From assembly GCF_042666505.1 (NCBI RefSeq), contig NZ_JBHTDN010000011.1, positions 62,001-126,000 of the forward strand: 64,000 nucleotides of DNA, in the 5' to 3' direction. Source of the stretch: Parapedobacter sp042666505 (lineage in GTDB: Bacteria; Bacteroidota; Bacteroidia; Sphingobacteriales; Sphingobacteriaceae). The notes under the pieces are model-generated. The model did no database searches. It was not told where the DNA came from and saw only the letters and a program-made list of their open reading frames with translations. Positions within the stretch are counted from its first letter, which is position 1. Every line of letters begins with the position of its first letter. Both the position numbers and the translations under genes were made by a program. Below are positions 36,859 to 45,031 of the stretch, piece after piece.

Positions 36859-37115
36859 AATAAACTTAAACCTTATCAAATTTCAACTTTTTGCTTGTCA
36901 CTGCCTTTCGGGACGTGCAAGATAGCGATAATCACAATTGCGTCCTTACTCTGCGCTGTCCGTTACCTAAGCCAGGTTGAACCGATGGTAATCGATCGAA
37001 TGACGCTGGCATGGATGCTTGGCACCGGGAATCCGGCGAACTCTTGCCTGCACGAAAGGGTGAAAACCCGTCTGTCTCTGTTTCCGCGATTAGTCCTTTC
37101 ATACTCGTATTCGTT

Positions 37116-39077
37116 TTATTTCCGATAAACTACTATCCCTTCCCTGGGGCTTTCCACGCCGCCTTCACCCACAACGACCACAGTTCCATCGCTCAATGCC
37201 ACGGCGTCCATCGCGCCGATCGGTGAACTGTAGGTGCGGTACGTCGGTCGGTCGAACAGGGGTACCCCTTGCTCAAAGGATCGGCCACCGTCTACGCTCG
37301 AAAACAAGGTGGGTGTGACCCCGTAAGCCGGACCGTTATAGGTTTGGGTGTCGGATTCCCGGTTAGTGGGCGTGATCAAATGCACAGTTCCATCCACCGA
37401 CCGGACCAGTGCTGCATGGAACATGTGCCCGAAATCTCCGGTACCCACGGTTGAACTGAGGTTCTCCGGGGCGGCCCACGTTTCGCCGCCATCGCTACTG
37501 AAGGTTACAAGTCTGTTCCGGGGTGCCGTATTGTTATGTCCAAGCACCATCATTAACCGGGAATCGGCAAGCTCTACGACCGCACCGGAAAGGCGGTTAT
37601 TGCCGGATACAGGTTCCGACAGCCGCCACGATTGCCCACCATCGTCGGAAAGTGCAACGCGCACCTGCCGATCGCCGTACGCGACCGGCATGACCAACCG
37701 ATCCTTAAATGCATGCGAGACCAGCTGAATGCCGTGGCCCGGGCCGTTCCTCAAATACCCCGCATCGGTTTTCAGGAAATCGGTAATTTCAGTCGGCGAA
37801 GACCATGTTTGCCCGTCATCACTTGAAATTACCTGGTAAACACGCTGTTGGCCTGTATCGTATGTATATCTTCCGCTCTCTTCGTACCCCGCCAATGAAC
37901 TGTAATGAAGAATGATCCGACCGTCGTTGGACGCCACTACCTGCGGGAACGCAAATGTTTGATCGGATCCTTGCCCGGCAACCACCGAAAGTGGCGCTTC
38001 CCACGAAGTACCCTGCGACGTAGATCGGCGCAGGATGATATCCGTGTTTCCCGCCGGCATGGTCTGCTGCGCTACGCGTTCAATTGCGGAGCGCGGATTT
38101 GACCTCCCTTCAGCGAAGAGCAAAAGATCACCGTTTGCTGCCTGTGCCAATGCCGGCGCCTGTATACGGTTGTAGCCCTGCTCCTGCTCGTGCATGGCAT
38201 AATCCACCGAAAAGGCGTCCATGCTTTCGATATAATAATCGTGTACCGTGACAAAATTCCGCCAGGGCCTGATGTGCGGGGTAAAATAAAATGTCTCCCC
38301 CGGCAGCTTAAACTGAAAACACAACGTCCCGTTAACCTTCACATAAAAAAAGCTGTCGTGGATCACCACTTCAATTTCCGCGGGAACGCCCGGCACAATC
38401 ACTTCATTCACCGTAGGCCATCCTTGGTTAGGGTCCACGTTCACCGTCGTTCCGTATAGGTTCACGAAAAAAGTCGGCGCGATCGCTGAAAATCCATCCA
38501 TACCCAACACAAAATCCTGTCCGGTCTCCCAGTTTTTCCCCAGAACCAAGCCAAGGGCAGTCCCCGCAAACGTACCGACCGTCAGCTTCGTATACATATA
38601 AAAACTCTTTCCAGGGCCCACTGGCACAAAATATTTGCTGTGTACCCAATTGAATTGATAGCTGTTCGGATTGCCACCGAAATGGTCCGCGTTGGTAATC
38701 GGATAGTAATTCCGGTGTGGAATCAAGCGCATTCCCTGCGATTCAGGCACCCACGACAGCGTATCGCCCGCCGGATAAAAATCGGTATATCCCTTGAATA
38801 ATACCCGTTCGTGATCAGGCACACCGTTTCGCATTAACCATATCCCGGCCTCCCGATTCGGATCAAAAGGGAAAGGCAAGCTGTCCGGCAACTGTTGCTC
38901 CTCATCAAACGGACCCGGAAAACCGAAATGCTGCTCCTTATAACATCCCGAAAACAGCATGGCAATCGCACAAAATAACAGCAGTAAACCGACAGACGCA
39001 GCCCGCTGAACGGCGTATTTTTCTTCGATAGAAATCCCCATGGTTGTTACTTTTTTGACGTTCGTATTCATAGCCAT
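37116..39077 (-). CDS. Large lipoprotein sialidase with novel-looking N-terminal domain
   Basis: A 653-residue lipoprotein (lipobox 'AMLFSGC'). The ATG at 39077 lies 4 bases after the SusD stop. Residues ~40-290 form a beta-rich region ('GIWLMRNGVPDHERVLFKGYTDFYPAGDTLSW', 'YMYTKLTVGTFAGTALGLVLG', 'IEVVIHDSFFYVKVNG') that looks like a concanavalin/LamG-type carbohydrate-binding domain. The C-terminal half is a sialidase propeller with 'YNRIQAPALAQAANGDLLLFAEGR' and Asp-boxes 'SSDDGQTWS', 'SDDGGQSWR', 'SSDGGETWA' and 'SVDGGRSF'. The RIP motif has two extra residues (RIQAP). Activity is likely but less certain than for its two neighbours. Confidence 0.82.
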   Translation of the reverse strand: MAMNTNVKKVTTMGISIEEKYAVQRAASVGLLLLFCAIAMLFSGCYKEQHFGFPGPFDEEQQLPDSLPFPFDPNREAGIWLMRNGVPDHERVLFKGYTDFYPAGDTLSWVPESQGMRLIPHRNYYPITNADHFGGNPNSYQFNWVHSKYFVPVGPGKSFYMYTKLTVGTFAGTALGLVLGKNWETGQDFVLGMDGFSAIAPTFFVNLYGTTVNVDPNQGWPTVNEVIVPGVPAEIEVVIHDSFFYVKVNGTLCFQFKLPGETFYFTPHIRPWRNFVTVHDYYIESMDAFSVDYAMHEQEQGYNRIQAPALAQAANGDLLLFAEGRSNPRSAIERVAQQTMPAGNTDIILRRSTSQGTSWEAPLSVVAGQGSDQTFAFPQVVASNDGRIILHYSSLAGYEESGRYTYDTGQQRVYQVISSDDGQTWSSPTEITDFLKTDAGYLRNGPGHGIQLVSHAFKDRLVMPVAYGDRQVRVALSDDGGQSWRLSEPVSGNNRLSGAVVELADSRLMMVLGHNNTAPRNRLVTFSSDGGETWAAPENLSSTVGTGDFGHMFHAALVRSVDGTVHLITPTNRESDTQTYNGPAYGVTPTLFSSVDGGRSFEQGVPLFDRPTYRTYSSPIGAMDAVALSDGTVVVVGEGGVESPREGIVVYRK

Positions 39078-39081
39078 CTTT

Positions 39082-40602
39082 TTATTTCCAAAGCAGCGGA
39101 TCGACCGGAATGTACCAGTTCTGTTCAAACTGCAGTTTATCTCTGATCTGTCCCCCCATCTCCGGCGAGTACTTTGACGCCACATGCGGTGCCAGCTTGT
39201 TTTCGCCGGACAATTTCGACCAAAGCATCAGGTCGTACCAGCGCTTCCCTTCGAACGCAAATTCCCTCGCTCGTTCCCGGAAAAGCAGCTCCATCATAAG
39301 GGTCTTGTTGGTGTAGTCCGTCTCCTCGGGTAACAGCGGCAGCAGCCCCCTTGCTTCCCGTACCATATTGAGAAAATTAAATGCAGAGGAATAATCGTTC
39401 AACATCAGGTCGGCCAGCGCCTTGAGCAGGTACGCATCCGCGCTACGGTAAAAGTGCCAGCTCGCACTGCTCTGATAGGGCGGGCGCCTGGACGACACGT
39501 TGTCCATACCGATGTATTTCCAAATGACCGTATCCTGGCCGATTACCTTAAAGCTGAAATCCGTCCGGATGTCCGGCCCTTCATAAGAAAATACCGTATC
39601 GATAACGTGCGAAACCGGCTTGAGATGATATCGCCCTCCATCACCCGGAATCGGTGACGTAAATTCCTGAAGCCGGTTCGTCTCAAAGCTCCTTTCATAC
39701 TGATAGCCCGCCAAGAACATCGAATGCTGCGCCGCAAAAGATCCGGTAAATTGGTTAATCCAGTTACCCGAAGTTCCCAGGCCGTGATTATTATTCAGCA
39801 CGGGGGAATTGGCAAAGGCCGATGCCGATTGGTATTCGCCAAGCCACAAAGCGAGTTCCGTGGCGAACGTAGCGGCCATCGGCTGGGATACCCGTCCGTA
39901 TCGCTGTTGGGCAGGCAGACTATTGCGATCCCATTGATAGTTCAGCGGCAGGATTCCCAAAACCGTGAGCACATCGTTGTAAATCATCAGCCACACTTCC
40001 TGCTTATTTTCCGGGAATTGATACAGCCCCCGGATTTCATGAATGGACAAGGCCATGGTCGACCGGGACACCGTGTCGCCCTGTTCATTCACAAAACGGA
40101 TTTCCTCGGCATAGTCAGAGCGAATGATCGGAAAGCGATCAAAAGTCCTTGCCAGAAGATAATAGCAATAGGCTCGAAGCAGCAAGGCCTCGCCGTAGTA
40201 TGCTCCGGCATCCCGATCAAGGATTTTATCGTCCAGCTCCTTGACGCTGTACACCCGTTCCAGTTGCCGGTTACAGCGCGCAATCGTCTCGTATATACCC
40301 GAGTAGTCGGTATACGGGTTGTTCACCGTTACGTTGTTCCGTACAAACTCGTTGACATAAGGATCCGGCTCCGGCTGTCCGGTTGTCACCATATCCGCAC
40401 GGGCGTCGCCCCACAGCAGAAATTTGTGCACTTCTTTTGACAGGGACTGATACATGCCGATAGCGGCGGCGTTCAGATCTTCCCGGTTCTTGTAAAATTC
40501 CTCTTCTTCAATGGCGTTGTAGGGGGTGACTTCAAAAAAGTCGGAGCATCCGCACAACGCTATAAGGCCGATCCATAGTAATTTTCTCATAACTGATTTC
40601 AT
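39082..40602 (-). CDS. SusD/RagB-type lipoprotein (pair 2)
   Basis: A 506-residue surface lipoprotein with lipobox 'GLIALCGC' and SusD features: 'AIEEEEFYKNREDLNAAAIGMYQSL', 'GEALLLRAYCYYLLARTF', and the C-terminal 'FRERAREFAFEGKRWYDLMLWSKL' with 'QNWYIPVDPLLW'. ATG 40602 is used; ATG 40590 is an alternative that also leaves a good signal. Unusually it is separated from its SusC partner by 165 bases of palindrome-rich sequence instead of a few bases. The sialidase follows after 4 bases. Confidence 0.9.
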   Translation of the reverse strand: MKSVMRKLLWIGLIALCGCSDFFEVTPYNAIEEEEFYKNREDLNAAAIGMYQSLSKEVHKFLLWGDARADMVTTGQPEPDPYVNEFVRNNVTVNNPYTDYSGIYETIARCNRQLERVYSVKELDDKILDRDAGAYYGEALLLRAYCYYLLARTFDRFPIIRSDYAEEIRFVNEQGDTVSRSTMALSIHEIRGLYQFPENKQEVWLMIYNDVLTVLGILPLNYQWDRNSLPAQQRYGRVSQPMAATFATELALWLGEYQSASAFANSPVLNNNHGLGTSGNWINQFTGSFAAQHSMFLAGYQYERSFETNRLQEFTSPIPGDGGRYHLKPVSHVIDTVFSYEGPDIRTDFSFKVIGQDTVIWKYIGMDNVSSRRPPYQSSASWHFYRSADAYLLKALADLMLNDYSSAFNFLNMVREARGLLPLLPEETDYTNKTLMMELLFRERAREFAFEGKRWYDLMLWSKLSGENKLAPHVASKYSPEMGGQIRDKLQFEQNWYIPVDPLLWK

Positions 40603-40640
40603 CTGTTTATTTTTACTTCTCAGTTGTCAGATGGAGCCTT

Positions 40641-40740
40641 TGATGATTAAAATAATCATTGCCTATGTGCTTAAATGCGAAGCATTCATGAACACCTTTT
40701 GAAATAAGCACGAAGGTGAATAACATTATTTTAATCATGT
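40641..40740 (-). other. Nested inverted repeats between susC and susD (pair 2)
   Basis: Outer arms ATGATTAAAATAAT (40643-40656) and ATTATTTTAATCAT (40725-40738) enclose GTGCTTA (40667-40673) / TAAGCAC (40705-40711). Inside these is the tight hairpin AATGC-GAA-GCATT (40674-40686). A competing pair is CACCTT (40693-40698) / AAGGTG (40713-40718). The left outer arm is itself nearly self-palindromic. In the minus-strand transcript this could form alternative RNA structures that tune susD relative to susC. Confidence 0.6.
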
Positions 40741-40767
40741 CGGGTTCATGCTAACAATCATGTAAGG

Positions 40768-43572
40768 TTAAAGCGACAATTTAACACCCATTACGAACGT
40801 ACGGGACAAAGGCGATGCCCCGAAATCAATCCCCCGCATCAACGGATCGCTGTAGGAAACCACTTCCGGATCCAAGCCGTTGTAACCTGATACAGTTAGT
40901 AGATTTTCCCCGGTCACAAAGAGCTTGACCCCACGCAGAAACCGGAGGTGAGCCTCGGTATCGATTTCATAGCTTAGGGTCACATGCTTCAGTCGCAGAT
41001 AACCGCCGTCGGCTATCCAGCGATCCGATGCGACACCATTGAAAGAAGGATCGCCATAGGCCGCCCTGCTCAACCCATCCCCTGGCTCGATTGCGGATTT
41101 CCAGCGTCCGGCAACCGCGGGCGACTGATTGGAATAATCGCTCATCAGATGCATGCGCTGGTTAAAGCTGTTGTAAACATCCTGCCCGTAAGCATAGGCA
41201 AACTGTGCACTCATCGAAAGGCGCCCCCATCCCACCGTGGTTCCGAACCCGCCGAAGAGTTTGGGTAATGCCGACCCGATGACCTGCCGATCCTGCTCGT
41301 TAATTTTCGAATCCCCGTTTACATCTTCGATGATGTAATCGCCCGGCCGATAGCTTGTTCCGTCGGCCTTATTCAGGTAAACGTCTTCCTCCGAACCGAA
41401 TACACCCAAGACGCGGTATCCGTAAAAACTACCAAGCCCATAACCGGTCAGCGCCACGCCGTTGACATTCCCCAACGTCTTGATCACTTCCCCGTTTGCC
41501 AGCGATTCCAACTGCGTATTTAGCGTAGAAAGGTTTCCGAAGACCGACCACGAAAACCGGCTTGCGTCTGGCAGCAGACTTACATTCAGAGCGAGCTCCA
41601 GCCCCTCCGAATACAGGACACCCCGGTTCTCAAATTGAGGTCCCAGTCCAATTTCGACAGGTAAGGCCTTGGAGGTAATGAGATCGTGCGTCCGCTTGTA
41701 ATAATAGCCCGCGTCAACCGTAACGCGATTTCGGAATAACGTGGCCGATATCCCGCCATCTACGGTATTGGTGATTTCGGGACCGATATCGGCGTTGGCA
41801 ACGTTCCCTAAGTAAGCCCCGCCGTATCCGAAATACCCCACGGGGTAATAGAGATTGTAATGATAAAAACCGCGCACATCGTGGTTGCCACTCAGGCCCC
41901 AGGAAGCTCGCAACTGCATTTTGTTTACGCCGTTTGGCCGCAGCAGGTCCACCGCGGCACTGACGCCTGGGTAAACATTCCAGCGGCCGCGCGGCCCGAA
42001 ATTGGACGTACCTTCCAGATTCACGTTGGCCGAAAGCGTCGCGCGATCCAAAATCCGCAAATCCCCACTCAGGTAGAACCGCATCAGATTGGATTGAAAC
42101 TTACTATTGGATGCACTGTCAACCGTTCCCTGCTCCAAGGTTTCATAATCGTCCGTGCCGGCATTGATCTTCCGCGCGTAGACGGCTTTCTCCTCAAACA
42201 GTTCCACCCAGGCTCCCGCACGCCCCGTATACCGTGCCCAGTCGGCAATCGTGCCCCTCCGATCAAGATGGGTATTCCACAGGAGCGTAAACTCACTGGA
42301 CGATCGCTGTGCATTCTGTCGGATACGGTGGCGGTCGTTGACGATGCCCAATGCAGGCCGGTACTGCTTCTCCTTCAGGTTGAAGTAATTCACCGCCATC
42401 ACGGACGTCAACGATGTACGCTCATCGGCCTGCCACGTGGCGCTGATGGAACCATCCACGCGGTTTTCCTCGTTGTCGTTGGCCATATTGCTTACCAATG
42501 CCCACGGATTGCTTTTTCCCAATAGATCGACACCGGCCAGCAGGTTGGTTGGCTGGTGGTCATCCGTGTAGGCATAGCGTTCCATGAAAGGTGCCTTGGT
42601 TGCCGCCGCATAAATGGGATGGACATCCCAATTGCTGCCCTGTTCGAGGTAACCCGCCGTCGTGTTGGCATAGGATAAGTTATTGGTAATTTTAAATTTC
42701 TGGGATAGCTGATAATCCAGGTTAAAACGCATGCTGATGCGCTGCAGATCATTACCGATCAGCGTTCCTTCCTTGTCGGTGTAACCTACACTGAACAGGT
42801 AGTTCGCATCGGCATCGCCCCCTTTCAATTTCAGGTGGTAGTCGTTGAACGCTGCATTCCTCGTAATCATATCCACCCAGTCCGTATGATAGGCATATTG
42901 CGGCAAAGCCGGATCGAATACCGGATTTGCCGCCAGCTCGGCATCGGACGCACCGTTCTCACGCATGAATTCCCAGAGATAACGCTTAAACCCGTCGGCA
43001 CCCATGCGGTCTATCCGATAGTTTGCGTTTGACAAACCGTAATTTGCCGTAAAGTCGATTTGCGTGCCGCCAAACTCACCCCGTTCGGTCGTGATATAAA
43101 TGGCTCCGTTTGCGCCCCGGCCACCGATTTCGGCGAGTTCCTCCCCACCATTGGCCACGTAGATCGCACCGATGTCGTGCGGGTTAACGAAACTGAATCG
43201 CGTAGGCTCGAATATGGAAAGAAACGACGGGAGCGCCCGGTTATACCGAACCGGCACCCCATCGACAAAGACGTGTGGTGTGACATTTAAATGGATGCTA
43301 TGCATCCCCCTGATCATCGGTTGCGGCGCTGAACCGACAACACCGGATTCCGTGACCTGAATCTTAGCATTTCCCGATAGCGCCTCGGCAAAGGATACCG
43401 CATCGCTTTGTACAGGGATGCGGACCTGGGTCACAGCAGCGATTACGCTGTCCTGCAATCTGCCCATATCCACGGTATCCCTTCCCGTTTGCCCCGAAGC
43501 CGATCCTACCACGTTCGCAAGCACGGCAAGTGCAACCAACCTCGTGTATAAAAATTTCATTGACATATCCAT
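40768..43572 (-). CDS. SusC/RagA-like TonB-dependent transporter without N-terminal domain (pair 2)
   Basis: A 934-residue outer-membrane transporter with a signal peptide ('LVALAVLANVVGSASGQ'). It enters almost directly into the plug ('VSFAEALSGNAKIQVTESGVVGSAPQPMIRGMHS', 'HVFVDGVPV', 'GGRGANGAIYITTERG') and then the barrel, ending 'PLSRTFVMGVKLSL'. The carboxypeptidase-regulatory-like domain and the usual 'VVVVGYGT' TonB-box segment of SusC proteins are missing, so it is about 120 residues shorter than its two paralogues here. It starts 11 bases after a FAS1 lipoprotein. How it contacts TonB is unclear. Confidence 0.85.
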   Translation of the reverse strand: MDMSMKFLYTRLVALAVLANVVGSASGQTGRDTVDMGRLQDSVIAAVTQVRIPVQSDAVSFAEALSGNAKIQVTESGVVGSAPQPMIRGMHSIHLNVTPHVFVDGVPVRYNRALPSFLSIFEPTRFSFVNPHDIGAIYVANGGEELAEIGGRGANGAIYITTERGEFGGTQIDFTANYGLSNANYRIDRMGADGFKRYLWEFMRENGASDAELAANPVFDPALPQYAYHTDWVDMITRNAAFNDYHLKLKGGDADANYLFSVGYTDKEGTLIGNDLQRISMRFNLDYQLSQKFKITNNLSYANTTAGYLEQGSNWDVHPIYAAATKAPFMERYAYTDDHQPTNLLAGVDLLGKSNPWALVSNMANDNEENRVDGSISATWQADERTSLTSVMAVNYFNLKEKQYRPALGIVNDRHRIRQNAQRSSSEFTLLWNTHLDRRGTIADWARYTGRAGAWVELFEEKAVYARKINAGTDDYETLEQGTVDSASNSKFQSNLMRFYLSGDLRILDRATLSANVNLEGTSNFGPRGRWNVYPGVSAAVDLLRPNGVNKMQLRASWGLSGNHDVRGFYHYNLYYPVGYFGYGGAYLGNVANADIGPEITNTVDGGISATLFRNRVTVDAGYYYKRTHDLITSKALPVEIGLGPQFENRGVLYSEGLELALNVSLLPDASRFSWSVFGNLSTLNTQLESLANGEVIKTLGNVNGVALTGYGLGSFYGYRVLGVFGSEEDVYLNKADGTSYRPGDYIIEDVNGDSKINEQDRQVIGSALPKLFGGFGTTVGWGRLSMSAQFAYAYGQDVYNSFNQRMHLMSDYSNQSPAVAGRWKSAIEPGDGLSRAAYGDPSFNGVASDRWIADGGYLRLKHVTLSYEIDTEAHLRFLRGVKLFVTGENLLTVSGYNGLDPEVVSYSDPLMRGIDFGASPLSRTFVMGVKLSL

Positions 43573-43583
43573 TTGTTAGGTCT

Positions 43584-45020
43584 TCAATTAGTTATTGGTA
43601 TCAGCTCCACCATATCCATCAAGAGATCGCAGCAATAACCCGGGTTTGAATTGGAACCAAATCCGGCGAAAGCAAAATACAACGTGACGTCTCCCCGATC
43701 TTCCACGGTAATATCACCGCCATAATTGTATATGAGGTAATCCCACTCTTCAAATACCCCGTCCTGCTTACTCATCACGATATCCTCCTTTACGATCTCG
43801 TCGTTATAGATCGTGAGGAACCTTCCCCGCGTGCCGCCGCCCCGGTGCATGATGCGGATCCGGTAATCTCCCTTCGGAACATCCGGTACCGTCAGCCAGA
43901 AAAAATCGCCCACCTGGGTCGCGTCGAATTGTGTGATCCGGAACTCCTGATTCTGGTGATAACTGCGTGTACCCGTGTTCAGTAAAATCCGTGCAGGCGC
44001 CTCCGCAAATACATTTTGTGCACCATATGGGCTTCCGGGAGGATAGAGATTCAACCGGATGGTCGATGGACGTGCCTCGACAACCTCCAGCAGTGTATCC
44101 AGTGTATGGTAGATTCCGTTGCTGGAAACTTTATCGATTCCGAAATCCCGCGACTGGTCAAACCGGTAGTCGTTGTTCACATAATATTGCCCGAATTCAT
44201 CTACCTGGAAGCTTAGCGCCTCATCCCGGAACAGTGGATAAAACCGCTGTGCGGTCAATAGGTTAAGAAAATAACCCGAGTCAGGAATGATGTGGTATTT
44301 CAGCCAATCGTCCACATTGTCAATGGTCTCCAGCGAAAAACCGCTGCGCTGCAAGGCCGCATCGCTTTCGATCAGCAGGGTGACTGTGCTGTCCCGAAGG
44401 TAATCACCGTATCCGTGTTTTTCCATCAAGTCCAGCATGACGCTATATTTCCCCGAAGCTTCCAAGGCTTCGTAGACGCTCCGCGTTGGCGGAGCCAGCA
44501 CATCGTCCACAATATTGACGTATCCGTTACTCAGTTCGATATTGTATTCGGTGATGGTGGCTAGGTTATTCAACCGGATGGCTTGGTACGAATCACTGAT
44601 ATCGGCCAAGACGTACTTGTCGTTGAATACGGTGGGATAAGGCAGCGGACCATGGGTGAACTCATTGGTATTAATCTTCCGATCCAGCAGATGATACCGG
44701 AAATAAGCGACCCAGAACTCCGGACTGGCATCCTCGATGGCAGTGACGGGCTGACCGTCGTCCCTAAGTTCAGCAAACAGGCGCTGGAATGCCTCGTTGG
44801 TAGGAACAAACACCGTATAGGTACCGGCCGTTTTCAGCAAACTCCGCTGCCCCACATAATCCACCAACTGCCGATAGGTAGCCAGGTCTTCCCGGCTGTC
44901 GATGTAGTCCATAATCTGAAGTTGATCGGTGCTATCATACCGTGCTCCCGACAGCTCCTTATCACAGCCCTGCGTGCCCACGATGAGACACAATGCAAAC
45001 AATTGATATACGTATTTCAT
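43584..45020 (-). CDS. FAS1-domain lipoprotein, 478 residues
   Basis: A surface lipoprotein (lipobox 'VGTQGC', Cys 19). Two FAS1 (fasciclin) domains occupy roughly residues 35-175 ('GTYTVFVPTNEAFQRLF', 'YFRYHLLDRKI', 'NGYVNIVDDVL') and 180-310 ('VTLLIESDAALQRSG', 'LKYHIIPDSGYF', 'SSNGIYHTLDTLL'). The C-terminal ~160 residues look like a jelly-roll module ('GDFFWLTVPDVPKGDYRIRI', 'GDVTLYFAFAGFGSN'). FAS1 proteins mediate adhesion or binding, so this probably helps bind glycan or glycoprotein at the cell surface. It lies between SusD (pair 1) and SusC (pair 2), 11 bases from each. Confidence 0.85.
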   Translation of the reverse strand: MKYVYQLFALCLIVGTQGCDKELSGARYDSTDQLQIMDYIDSREDLATYRQLVDYVGQRSLLKTAGTYTVFVPTNEAFQRLFAELRDDGQPVTAIEDASPEFWVAYFRYHLLDRKINTNEFTHGPLPYPTVFNDKYVLADISDSYQAIRLNNLATITEYNIELSNGYVNIVDDVLAPPTRSVYEALEASGKYSVMLDLMEKHGYGDYLRDSTVTLLIESDAALQRSGFSLETIDNVDDWLKYHIIPDSGYFLNLLTAQRFYPLFRDEALSFQVDEFGQYYVNNDYRFDQSRDFGIDKVSSNGIYHTLDTLLEVVEARPSTIRLNLYPPGSPYGAQNVFAEAPARILLNTGTRSYHQNQEFRITQFDATQVGDFFWLTVPDVPKGDYRIRIMHRGGGTRGRFLTIYNDEIVKEDIVMSKQDGVFEEWDYLIYNYGGDITVEDRGDVTLYFAFAGFGSNSNPGYCCDLLMDMVELIPITN

Positions 45021-45031
45021 GGTTTAGCGCT

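Noticed and set aside
36859..37115. Gap between the two sialidase genes considered for a promoter or small RNA
   Set aside because: No TAnnTTTG with a matching -33, no operator palindrome and no clear hairpin were seen.
40089..40440. Long frames antisense to susD and other PUL genes
   Set aside because: They mirror the codon pattern of the real genes on the other strand and show no signal peptide, motif or promoter.
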